Source: Isoetes taiwanensis (taxonomy: Eukaryota; Streptophyta; Lycopodiopsida; Isoetales; Isoetaceae). Taken from it: a stretch of DNA of 64,000 nt. The position numbers were made by a program, and so were the translations under genes. Below are positions 44,901 through 53,499 of this stretch, in pieces. The DNA lies in contig JAJEKV010000011.1 in assembly GCA_021234155.1 (NCBI GenBank), forward strand, positions 11,093,045-11,157,044. Direction: 5' to 3'. How positions within the stretch are numbered: position 1 is the stretch's first letter; the number at the start of each line of letters is the position of its first letter. The notes beneath the pieces were generated by a model that did no database searches, was not told where the DNA came from, and was given only the letters and a program-made list of their open reading frames with translations.

Positions 44901-47900
44901 GGGGAAAGGAAGGGGAAGAGGAAGAGGGAAAAAGTAGAAAATAGAAAAGGGAGGGAAAATAGGAAAATGGAAAAAAAGGGTAAAATGAAAAGAGGAGGGA
45001 GGAAAAATAGGAGGGGAAAATAAAGAATGAGAGGAATAAGAAAATGGAAAAAAGCAAACATGAATAAAAAAAAGGAAAAAGGAGAATAAACTAGGGAAAG
45101 GCAAAAAGGAAAGGGAAATAAGTTAAATGCATAGTTCAAAAGAATCTATCTTACATACGATTATCTTAGGGATCTAAGTATCTAAAAAATCTAACATTTT
45201 TTAAGATACTTTAGATATGTCACATAAATTTATAAATTAAAAATTCATAGCATTTAGAGCCAATAATAGATAATGACAAAATGTATTAGACAATTTGATA
45301 ACAAAGCAAGACATTTCCGAGCTTCCATATCTAAGTGCAGTGATAAGAAAAACCTTGAGGCTACATGTGGCAATTCCACTGCTACTGCCACACATGAACT
45401 TGCATCAGGCAAAACTAGCAGGCCATGACATTCCAGCAGAGAGCAAAATTTTAGTGAATGCAAAGTGGGACAGCTAAGAAGTGTTCAATCCTAACAGGTT
45501 CATGGATGGAAAAATTAGAGCAGGTGGAAATTGTAACGTTCCTAACCGACATGCCCTTAACCAACTGGGCAAAACTGCTTAGACATTTATGAGTAGTCGC
45601 TTCTATCCATTTATGCTAGTGTCTAGGGAACGCGACATCTAGATCTACTCGAGCGGCCTCCACGGGTCTGTTACACTAGAACCATGGTGTCCAAGACCAA
45701 GTCATGACCTACCGTTCAACGATATTACGGGTCATACTTGCCCCATGGAGAGTCGAACTCGAGCCATGCTTCGATACTAAATATACCGTTCCTAATCGAC
45801 ATGCCCTTAACCAACTGGGCAAAACCGTCTAGACGTTAATGAGTAGTGGCTTCTACCCATTTATGCTGGTGTCTTGGGGACGCGACACCCAGATCTACTC
45901 GAGCGGCCTCCATGGGTGCATTACGTAAATGATTTTAGGTTTTTGCCATTTGGAGTTGGAAGAAAAAGCTGTCGCTTTCCCAATCCTTTCTCTTGTTGTT
46001 GCCAGATTGGACTCAACCTTTGAGCTCCTGCGACAGACTAACAACAAAACTAACAGCAGACCATAATATTGCTTATCTTACTTCATTAGATCATCTTATT
46101 CCTCTTGGAGCAGTAATTTCGGCAGCATCTTTTTACAAACTAGCTAGTTTTTGTCCCACTGCCAACGAGCAGCCAAAGTGGAGGACATGTATAGGCTTTT
46201 AAGTTCTACCACGTCGGGGATCATCATCGTATACCCCTAGTAACCAACTTCCAAATATAAGTGACATTGTCAAGGTTTGAACCCATGACCAAATGAACAC
46301 TTATTTTTGGCATTACTAGGCCTATACCAACTCACCACACATCCGTTGGGCAAAACTTTGGCCATACATGCAAAGTGGGACAGCTAAGAAGTTCAATCCT
46401 AACAGGTTCATTGATGGAAAAATTAGAGCAGGTGGAAATTGTAACGTTCCTAACCGACATGCCCTTAACCAACTGGGCAAAACTGCTTAGACATTTATGA
46501 GTAGTCGCTTCTATCCATTTATGCTAGTGTCTAGGGAACGCGACATCTAGATCTACTCGAGCGGCCTCCACGGGTCTGTTACAATCTCTCCCACTAGAAC
46601 CATGGTGTCCAAGACCAAGTCATGACCTACCGTTCAACGATATTACGGGTCATACTTGCCCCATGGAGAGTCGAACTCGAGCCATGCTTTGATACTAAAT
46701 ATACCGTTCCTAATCGACATGCCTTAACCAACTGGGCAAAACCGTCTAGACGTTAATGAGTAGTGGCTTCTACCCATTTATGCTGGTGTCTTGGGGACGC
46801 GACACCCAGATCTACTCGAGCGGCCTCCATGGGTCTGTTACAGAAATGATTTTAGGTTTTTGCCATTTGGAGTTGGAAGAAAAAGCTGTCGCTTTCCCAA
46901 TCCTTTCTCTTGTTGTTGCCAGATTGGACTCAACCTTTGAGCTCCTGCGACAGACTAACAACAAAACTAACAGCAGACCATAATATTGCTTATCTTACTT
47001 CATTAGATCATCTTATTCCTCTTGGAGTTTCGGCAGCATCTTTTGCAATTTTAGGCAAGTTTGAAGCAGGACAAGGGTATTTGAGATCTGGCTGAATGTC
47101 GTGCTTCCCTATTTTGCTATGTATTTCCTTCCATGATGTTCAAACAAAACAAGGCAGCAATATCGAATCCTTCAGAGTGATTAAAAGCACAAAAATGAAG
47201 AGATTCGATCAATTCGAGTGCAGATTTGAGTGCCGCAGAGATGGCCACAAAGTCACGGAAGGGGAAAGGCACGAAAGGGGGAAAACCAATGTTTTTTTTT
47301 TTTTTTTTAAGTGCACGTATTTAACCAAAAAATACATCAAATATGGTACAACACGAATGTTTGGTAACCAGGTGTTAGATACGCGTATCTAACCATCTAT
47401 GGTCAAATGCATACAAAACCTTTATATCTAGCAATGTTGGGTATGGTTTGCTAGGAAAGAGGGTCGAATATAAACGACTTATAGCCTAGCAATGTTGGGC
47501 TTGGTTTCTAGTTATGTATATTTTATTTGAAAAAAGTTGATGCATAATTTCCCTCGCCAAATCGATCTATCTTTAAATACAAAGGATAATATAAATACTT
47601 TATTGTGGATCAAATATAAATACTTTATTGTGGATCAAGATGGAATAATTACGATGAAACCTATTTTTTCACCCATTTCATTCAATCAATGGTTTAAATT
47701 GAGACAATAGTTGTGTTGATCCACTATTGGCAAATTTATCTTTTTTATGATGGTGCACAATTTGGCCATGGTCCACTATTGGCCCCCTAATTTCTTCTTA
47801 ATATAAAAATGTGATTCAACAATCTCAGTTTCTTTTACTAAATGTTTTCAGGTATTCTTTTATATGAAATGTTGTATGGTCACACTCCATTTCGCGGAAA

Positions 47901-48720
47901 GAATAGACAGCGAATCTTTTCCAACATATTACATAAATCAATCGCTTTTTCGAACCATGTACCGGTAATTAAAGTTTTTCATTATTAAGTTGCTTTTAAC
48001 ATTGATATGAAAGTATATGACATTGATCTTGCTAGGTCGGCCATCTTAATCATATTCCGTGGGTGATTAATTTTGTTTTTGTTGCTACAATAATGTGGAT
48101 CTTTGGTCTTGTAGTTAAGATAACATTTGTGAAAGCCAACTCTTTTTTATCTTATTTCTTGTCTAATCAACTCGAAAAAGATTAATGGCTGAATGGTTGA
48201 GCTTTCCTACAACCTCCCAGACATTTCCTTTATGAGAGAGAGAGAGGGAATAAGCTATAGTTTTTGAACCGCTTAATTCTCACTCAGATGGTATTGCAGG
48301 TAAGTGTTGCTGCAAAAGAATTGATGCATGAGCTACTCCAGAAAGATCCTTCTAAAAGACTCGGATCACAGAATGGTGCCTACGACATTAAACAACATTC
48401 CTTTTTCAAAGGAATTAACTGGCCTTTACTTCGTAACACGGTCTTAACTCTCTCCCAATTTTTGATGACCTCTCATTCTTGTATATGCTATTAAATTGGT
48501 TTTCTATTCCCAGTGATTTATTATTTACCACTATCTTTAACAATTATGTTATCTTGTTGAACAAAGTTGATATGGGCTTGACAAACTATATGTTTTCTAG
48601 GTGCCTCCTAAGCTAGTGGTACCGCATAAAGAGATGGTGCATAAAATTGATGGCATGACTCAAGATGCACGATGGGTTGATGCTGAAAAGGACATATTTG
48701 GATCATCAGGGTTGTTCTAA
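32908..48720 (+). CDS. PHOT: Phototropin (LOV1-LOV2-AGC kinase blue-light receptor), 23 coding exons, 930 aa
   Basis: Blue-light receptor kinase of the plasma membrane controlling phototropism, chloroplast movement and stomata. Start ATG 32908 in a good context (AACAATGGCT); an upstream in-frame GTG is not used. Coding exons: 32908-33545, 33790-33972, 34168-34259, 34352-34438, 34513-34612, 34705-34867, 36859-36929, 38253-38359, 38662-38711, 39107-39211, 39341-39400, 39800-39889, 40176-40249, 40668-40752, 41639-41719, 41899-42002, 42241-42290, 43200-43306, 44093-44212, 44306-44357, 47852-47964, 48300-48440, 48601-48720. They sum to 2793 nt and every junction keeps phase. The exon 5 acceptor is the least certain (AG at 34470 is also open). 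Domain order: acidic/basic N-terminus, RAAEWGLIL motif, LOV1 (about 173-280), hinge with RRRS, LOV2 (about 405-512), J-alpha ([14 protein letters not shown]), kinase (about 594-886). Length is normal for the family. No lesion is seen; the oddity is Leu276 in LOV1. Confidence 0.95.
33421..34190 (+). other. LOV1 domain of the phototropin (exons 1-3)
   Basis: The domain runs from [20 protein letters not shown] through GKNCRFLQG to [11 protein letters not shown] and [15 protein letters not shown]. The adduct-forming cysteine is residue 213; its codon is split TG|C by intron 1 (donor 33546, acceptor ending 33789). The FMN-contacting Asn and Gln of NCRFLQ, the Asn of NYKK and the Asn of FWN are kept. 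The glutamine of the family motif FIGMQVEV, which hydrogen-bonds flavin N5/O4, is CTG (Leu276) at 34172-34174. LOV1 is thought to support dimerisation and modulate sensitivity rather than drive kinase activation. Confidence 0.93.
34868..36858 (+). other. Phototropin intron 6 (2.0 kb)
   Basis: It contains an A/G-rich stretch (35170-35250, runs of GAAAGAAAGAA type). A minus-strand coding-like piece at 35990-35870 ([20 protein letters not shown]) is vaguely like the zinc-binding region of LINE reverse transcriptases but is not assignable. Confidence 0.45.
37830..38045 (+). pseudogene. Copia RNase H C-terminal relic inside phototropin intron 7
   Basis: [20 protein letters not shown] followed by [12 protein letters not shown] is the C-terminal signature of Ty1-Copia pol (family form ...ENQLADIFTKPL). 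A stop follows soon after, as in the end of pol. No LTRs were recognised, so it is a fragment. Confidence 0.82.
38360..38661 (+). other. GC-AG intron in the phototropin gene (intron 8)
   Basis: To keep NYTKSG-KPFWN in frame the donor must be AGTG|GCAAGT at 38359/38360, paired with TTTCAG at 38661. GCAAGT is the usual extended consensus of the minor GC-AG class. All other introns of the gene are GT-AG. Confidence 0.85.
44840..45121 (+). repeat. Homopurine tract of about 280 bp
   Basis: The plus strand is almost entirely A and G (for example GGGAAAGGGAAAATGGAAAG and AGGAGGGAGGAAAAATAGGA), with a few scattered pyrimidines. Phe/Leu/Pro/Ser-rich minus-strand open frames here are artefacts of this composition. 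It lies in phototropin intron 20. Long purine-pyrimidine mirror tracts can form triplex DNA. Confidence 0.92.
45290..46060 (+). pseudogene. Cinnamate 4-hydroxylase (CYP73) fragment, copy 1, split by a TRIM element
   Basis: [20 protein letters not shown], then [20 protein letters not shown] and ILVNA, match the ExxR/PERF region of CYP73, the cytochrome P450 that 4-hydroxylates cinnamic acid in the phenylpropanoid pathway (the usual ETLR Glu is Lys here). A deletion then joins to [14 protein letters not shown], and after the TRIM insertion to [15 protein letters not shown] (haem-binding loop; the usual CPG is CRF). A stop at 45476-45478 and the deletion show it is dead. It lies in phototropin intron 20, same strand. 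Confidence 0.87.
45532..45925 (-). mobile_element. TRIM retrotransposon, copy 1
   Basis: Two about 144-bp direct repeats (45532-45675 and 45782-45925) with TGTAAC...GTTACA-type ends flank about 106 bp of non-coding DNA. On the minus strand the internal region starts with a tRNA-Met-type primer-binding site and ends in a purine tract. This copy has lost part of the purine tract (CTCTCCC missing after 45675), and its right end has mutated (TTACG). Confidence 0.85.
46200..46368 (-). mobile_element. tRNA-derived SINE-like segment
   Basis: On the minus strand a tRNA D-arm/A-box-like sequence (TGGTGAGTTGGTATAGG, near 46348-46332) is followed about 45 bp later by a B-box-like sequence (GGGTTCAAACC near 46285-46274), with a non-coding body to about 46200. 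This resembles the heads of plant SINEs. It lies between the two CYP73-TRIM copies. Confidence 0.55.
46373..47042 (+). pseudogene. CYP73 fragment plus TRIM, copy 2 (tandem duplicate)
   Basis: The block from TGCAAAGTGGGACAGCTAAG at about 45462 to the CGGCAGCATCTTTT region at about 46132 is repeated here with an offset of about 908 bp. It again encodes [13 protein letters not shown] | TRIM | [14 protein letters not shown], then in a shifted frame [17 protein letters not shown], a CYP73-like continuation. Neither copy is functional. Confidence 0.88.
46440..46842 (-). mobile_element. TRIM retrotransposon, copy 2 (best preserved)
   Basis: LTRs at 46440-46583 and 46700-46842 start/end TGTAAC/GTTACA. 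The target duplication GAAAT is intact at 46435-46439 and 46843-46847, and removing the element restores an uninterrupted CYP73 frame ([11 protein letters not shown]). On the minus strand the internal part begins with TAGTATCAAAGCATGG (primer-binding site like TGGTATCAGAGC) and ends with a purine tract AGTGGGAGAGAT next to the 3' LTR. No coding capacity. Total 403 bp. Confidence 0.93.
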
Positions 48721-50640
48721 CTCATCCTTTGAAATTCAAGGGAACATGCATATTATTATTTAAAAAAGACAAGATGCTAACGCATCAATGGGTCGCCCGT
48801 TGAAAGACCTGTTGATGCACAGTTGAGTCTGTATATTTGTATGGAGTGCATTTCATGTATTTACTGTGTAAAGAATCAATGCATTATACTTTCTTGGTGT
48901 ATCCAATGGTTAACCTAAACAAAATACATAAGGAAGCAATTGGACTTAGAAGCTTAAAATTGTAATCATTTGTTTGCATCACAGACTTACAGATCTTTGA
49001 GAACACGTCAAAATTATGACTTACAGATTTTCGAGAACATGTCAAAAATTGAATAGTGCATTGTACATGTATCTATAGGTATGCATTTGGACGTAATGCA
49101 AATTAAGATGCATTAATAAACAAACTTCCAGCAATAGAACTTTAACAATGCAATATAACGAGTCAAAATGCAAGCAAAGGCACATGGTAGGCATATTAAA
49201 AATGAATTTTAACTACAAGTAATAAGTCTAAAGTCCAATAGTTAAAGGTTAAAGTACAACATGTATAAATAGGTAAAGTAAAGCTTATTCCCTCCATTAC
49301 TATGTTGGAAATTGTCATGTTGTAACTTGGGGTTCTGGTTGAGTTAAATTCAATGCATGAACATATGGAGATATTGCATAGAGATGCAAACATGATGCAG
49401 AATAATCTGGCTAAGCCTTTATCTGCATATGTTATATTAAACCTAATTTAGTTCATGGATAATTTATGCTATGGTTCAATTATACATTTGGAATGCTCCA
49501 AGGAATACAGCCATTGAATAATTTAAATAGAAAGAGGATACGTGCTTAGGGATGTTTGGACCGAGTTCTGGGGGGAAGGAATTCTTGAATGTCGATTCGG
49601 CATAGCGGCCATATCGACAAAAATAAAAACAACTAGTATTCAAGGGTGTACACAACCTGCATAGTATTGGATAGAAATATTACTACAGTACTTTCATAGT
49701 TTTCAATATTACTGATTAAAAATAACACCTTGATTGAGTTTAATTGAGACTTGGAAATTGTTAAGTTCTATCATTATTGTGCTTGTAACTTAAATATTTC
49801 TATAGGAAAATTGTTCATAAGTATCAGAGCACAGGATTAAGCATGTCTACTAGATTTGGAGCTAACCTGTTTTATTAGGTTGAAAATTCATTCCTTGTAA
49901 CTAATAGTTGACTGCCAGTTCTATCTATAAAAATCTCAGACCAACTTGGAGCAGCAGGAAGAACAACATCGATCATGCGATAGAAATGTAAGAGAAGCGA
50001 TAAAAAACATGATTCAATAGACATGGCCCAAAAAAAAAAAACTAAATTCAAAAGGAGAAAGTAAGAACCCACAGAAGGATGACACTTTTAATCCAAAGAT
50101 CACTACAAAGGAGCAACATATCATATGGCACTACTGTGTGTTATGTTCTTTGTGAACTATTATATACTGCCACAAACTGAAATTGAATTCTACTATATCC
50201 ATGAGGATAAACAAACTGTTGAAACCAGATTCTACTATATGGAGATATCCAAACTGTGTGCTATGCCTTTAGCTTCAGAGGCAGAAACCCAATTGTCCTT
50301 TCGCGTGTACCTAGCTGATCTCTGAACAATATTGGTGATCTAACATGCGTAATTGGATTTGTTCCATGATATCTTAGGCCTTATATTTAAGATGTCATTT
50401 TGCATCTTTCATATGACAAATTACACTCGAGTCATCAAACCAACAACAATGGATTGTCTATTATCCTTCAATAACTTTTTTGTATCTTTAAAACATGTTG
50501 AATGGCCTAGAAGTATACCAGCAGTTATTCATCACCTTCAATCATTTAACGAAGGTAGTCATGGGCTTCATCCACCAGGCCTGCATGACTGCATGTAGTA
50601 AGGATAGCAAGATATATGATATTATTTGGCTTAATACCAT
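48721..50640. other. Phototropin 3' flank and unassigned DNA
   Basis: The first about 200 bp are the probable 3' UTR; T/A-rich signals near 48830-48895 (TTTGTA, AATCAA) could direct polyadenylation. Beyond that no coding or repeat structure is recognised. Confidence 0.4.
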
Positions 50641-51434
50641 CACATTTCATGCTTTCCCTGCAGTGTACAGCCAAGCTCACATTGTCATGTGCAATTATTG
50701 CATCTAGATTTCTAAGTGAGGCTTGGTCAGAAAGATGGGCTTACCTATGTCAAAATGATTTGGCTATGGAAAGCCAAATGAAAGATTTGGCTATGGAAAG
50801 ATTTGGCTATGTGCAAGCTCTGGAAAGCAGATGCTCTGATGCATGTTAAGCTGGCACACTATCAGCAGCAAGTCAATCCTAGGCTCACGAGAGGCCCACA
50901 CCAGTACTTGTACACCCAGTTGCCCATGAAGAAGCGCAGACTTATAGCTTCCATTCGCACGGGTGCACATCGCCTCTGCATTGAGACAGGGCGTTGGGCT
51001 CGGGAAGCACGAGAGCAAAGGCTTTGTCAGTGTTGCCACCAGGGCGCCATTGAGGATGAATGTCATGCCCTCCAGATCTGCCCAGCGTTTGCCCATATCC
51101 GAGAGCGGTATGTTCGATTACTAGTGCCTGGCCAACCGTTGCATGGGTTACTGAATACAGCGTCAGTGGGTTTGTTGGGGTCATACCTCCAGGAGGTTAT
51201 GGATGCATTCAGTTGTGTCCTCCGGGACAGTATTGAACTGTCTTATACAATTGTACAGTATGCCAGCATACTTATTACTGCTAAGGTTTTTCCCTCGAAA
51301 ACCCTTCGGGGCGGGGGTTTTTTAATCCTGTCAGTAATACGCTTGCTGCTCTCTTTTTGTTTGGGTCTCATAGGCCAGTCGGTCTCCGTGGACGCTAAAA
51401 AATCTATTCTATTCTATTCTATTCTATTCTATTC
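50640..51434 (+). pseudogene. LINE 3' end with Cys/His motif and (ATTCT)n tail
   Basis: A 217-codon frame starting near 50803 contains KKRRLIASIRTGAHRLCIET, then GRWAREAREQRLCQCCHQGA and IEDECHALQICPAF. This is the C-X2-C...H...C module found at the C-terminus of some LINE reverse transcriptases. The upstream part (50700-50800) has a duplicated GATTTGGCTATGGAAAG and is broken. The segment ends in six ATTCT units (51405-51434), a simple-repeat tail as seen on some non-LTR elements. No RT core is present, so it is 5'-truncated. Confidence 0.75.
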
Positions 51435-51837
51435 CACATCTCGGCCCATTGATTAAAACACAATTGCTACGAATCTGTCCCTTATAATACATGGGTAATG
51501 CTTTGGATATACCTCTTGCCCTTATATTACTGAGCAAGGAATATTTACTTAGCTTTACTAGATTTTCTATAGCTCTTTCACCTGGACCACTCCCTCGTGC
51601 TTGTACATAACACTTTGAAGCGACCAATGTTTTGCATCCAAGTTCTCAACAATGAACAGAAGACAAGAAAAAACTTGAAAGGAGAATAAAGACAGAAGAA
51701 AGAGAAATGAAGACAGAAGGAGAAGGAAATGGGAGAAGGAGAAGAGAATGGAAGCTAGAAGAAAGAAAACATAAGATAAAAAATAGAAGAGAAAAGGGTC
51801 AGAACTCATGAGTCAACCGAGAGAATAGAATAGAAAA

Positions 51838-51840
51838 TAA

Positions 51841-51872
<32 letters not shown>

Positions 51873-52245
51873 GAAACTTATCGTGGCGGCCAAGGCCGCC
51901 GCGAACATTTCTCTTTACCAACTTGGTGTCAGTTCTAAATCCACCTATTATGGTGTCAATTCAAACTGTAGCAGAAAAGAATGTATTTGAAAAAACTTGA
52001 ATGTTTGTTCATGACTTCATAAAAAAAAATCATTTTCATAATGCTCTCAAATTGCATTGCTCGAAGGTGCTTTGTAAGTGTCATTCTGGATGCTTGATCA
52101 ACAGGAATATTCCTCTTTAAGGTGAAATTTTTTGACTCAAACTGTAGCAGGAAAAGATGTAGTAAAAAAACCTAAATGTTCATTCTATGACCATTAAAAA
52201 AACAACATTTTTTGTACTATTCCCTCAAATTGCAAAGTATCATTC
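51838..52245 (+). repeat. (AAT)n microsatellite, palindrome module and diverged tandem repeat
   Basis: An AAT run (about 51838-51868) leads into CAAGAAACTTATCGTGGCGG followed by CCAAGGCCGCCGCGAACATT, a near copy of the end of the element at 27047. A repeat of about 180 bp then follows: TCAAACTGTAGCAG... at 51962 and again at about 52138. Confidence 0.65.
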
Positions 52246-53040
52246 TGGAACGGTTGCCATTATGCCCAGCATCAAGGCAAAACTCTCTGGATAGAGGCAA
52301 CACCCATTTATCCAACGCTCTACTTGATCAGACTGACCAAAACCTACGCAAAGCCTAACAAAATAGTAGCAAGGGAAAAGAGCTTACCCAAATTCGTTTA
52401 GACTCGGTTGCAATCCCTATTATGGCGACTATGACATCAAAAAAAAGTAAGAGCACCACAAATCAAGTTCCCAAATTTAGCAATCTTAATCCCTAGATGC
52501 CTAAAAACTGCCATAGCGAACTAATTGGAAGACCCGGCTAATTAAGCATTTATGCATCCTTGATGAAATAATACGCAAAGATAAAAACGCGACCAATGAT
52601 TCCACATAAAAGCAAGTCTATAGCTTTTGAATATGAAAAGAAGCATGCACCGTAATCTAAGAAACAGTATCATGGCATAAAACAAATAGCAGACACAACG
52701 ATCCTTCTTTAGTGACAATGAAGTCCATCATGGTTTAACAAACCACATTTGTTATCTGTTGAGCATTATATGAAAAATCACATGAGCCATATCCTGCACT
52801 GATTTTCTGCTATTTCAAAGTATGTTCTGGAATAAATCTTTTAAAATATATTTTGCCCTTCTTGTGCGCAAGAAATGCTTCATTTGTCCTTGAATGAAAT
52901 TTTGCCAAGATAAGAATATCTATAATAGCAAGGGGGTGTCTTTTCTGACAAAGAACATATTATTTAAACTCAACGTACATCTTATCAACTGCTTGACAAA
53001 AAAAGCAGCGCAGAGATCAGTAAAAACTTCATTTTAGCAT
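52245..53040. other. Unassigned DNA
   Basis: No coding or repeated structure recognised. If the exon at 53051-53493 belongs to a live gene, this is its next intron. Confidence 0.4.
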
Positions 53041-53050
53041 TAAACAGTAC

Positions 53051-53493
53051 CTTGAATGCCACATAGTTGTCTGTTTTGTGACCTTGTCTCCATGCTATGA
53101 TCTGATGGAGTTTTCAAGGGTGTATCTACATCAGCAACATCCATTTCTTTCACAGTTGTGCTCTGCTTTTCTTTAGGTGATGCATAGAATGATTCCAGCA
53201 ATTGCTTGCTTATTAAATGCCCTCTTTCATTCTGTCTTCTTCTTGACACCCCCCTCTGCCTTGGAGTTGAAGAAACCTCACTTTCATCACAAACGGAGCT
53301 CCTTGCATCAAAATCATTTGCTAAAATATCCCCATTTGGAGTAATCTTATTCAATGTTTCCATCTTGTTAACCTTTTCTTTAAGAATTTCCAGCTCCATT
53401 TCAAGAATATACTTTTCCCCTTTTGATTTAAACAACAGATCTTCCAACATAGCAATAGCCTCGCGATCATGTAATTCCAAGAGATTTTCCTCT
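53051..53493 (-). CDS. Internal exon of an unidentified coiled-coil protein
   Basis: On the minus strand a 443-nt segment is fully open and bounded by splice-like signals: an acceptor TTGCAG just above 53493 and a donor CAAG|GTACTG at 53051/53050. The product begins with a charged helix (LEDLLFKSKGEKYILEMELE, then ILKEKVNKME) with heptad-like hydrophobics. A Ser/Arg-rich low-complexity part follows (SSTPRQRGVSRRRQNERGHL, SMETRSQNRQ). Clean codon content over 147 codons supports a real exon. I do not recognise the family; a kinesin or other cytoskeleton-associated tail is possible. No partner exon was found nearby. Confidence 0.55.
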
Positions 53494-53499
53494 CTGCAA

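Larger units (their letters stand above)
40176..48440 (+). other. AGC-VIII protein kinase domain of the phototropin (exons 13-22)
   Basis: Visible catalytic features are the Gly-rich loop LGSGDTGIVHLVEL (G601-G606; Ile607 replaces the usual Ser), Lys623 in FALKAMKK, Glu642 in the C-helix (ACAEREIL), Asp719 in YRDLKPEN, and DFD at 737-739. DFD instead of DFG is diagnostic of plant AGC-VIII kinases. The insertion before the activation loop is basic ([11 protein letters not shown]). The loop keeps both serines (ARSNSF, Ser777 and Ser779) equivalent to the autophosphorylation sites of other phototropins. IAPEVISG and [16 protein letters not shown] follow. The kinase looks active. Confidence 0.94.

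Noticed and set aside
44805-45139. Long Phe/Leu/Pro/Ser-rich open frames on the minus strand that look like membrane proteins
   Set aside because: They are translations of the homopurine/homopyrimidine tract; the same composition is open in three frames.
46440-46842. The TRIM element as a Cassandra element with a 5S RNA domain
   Set aside because: Only short matches to 5S RNA (ACCAGCA, CAGTT..AAG) are visible and their spacing differs; not enough to call it.
51405-51434. (ATTCT)n as an independent microsatellite
   Set aside because: It sits exactly at the end of the LINE-derived sequence, so a LINE tail is the simpler reading.
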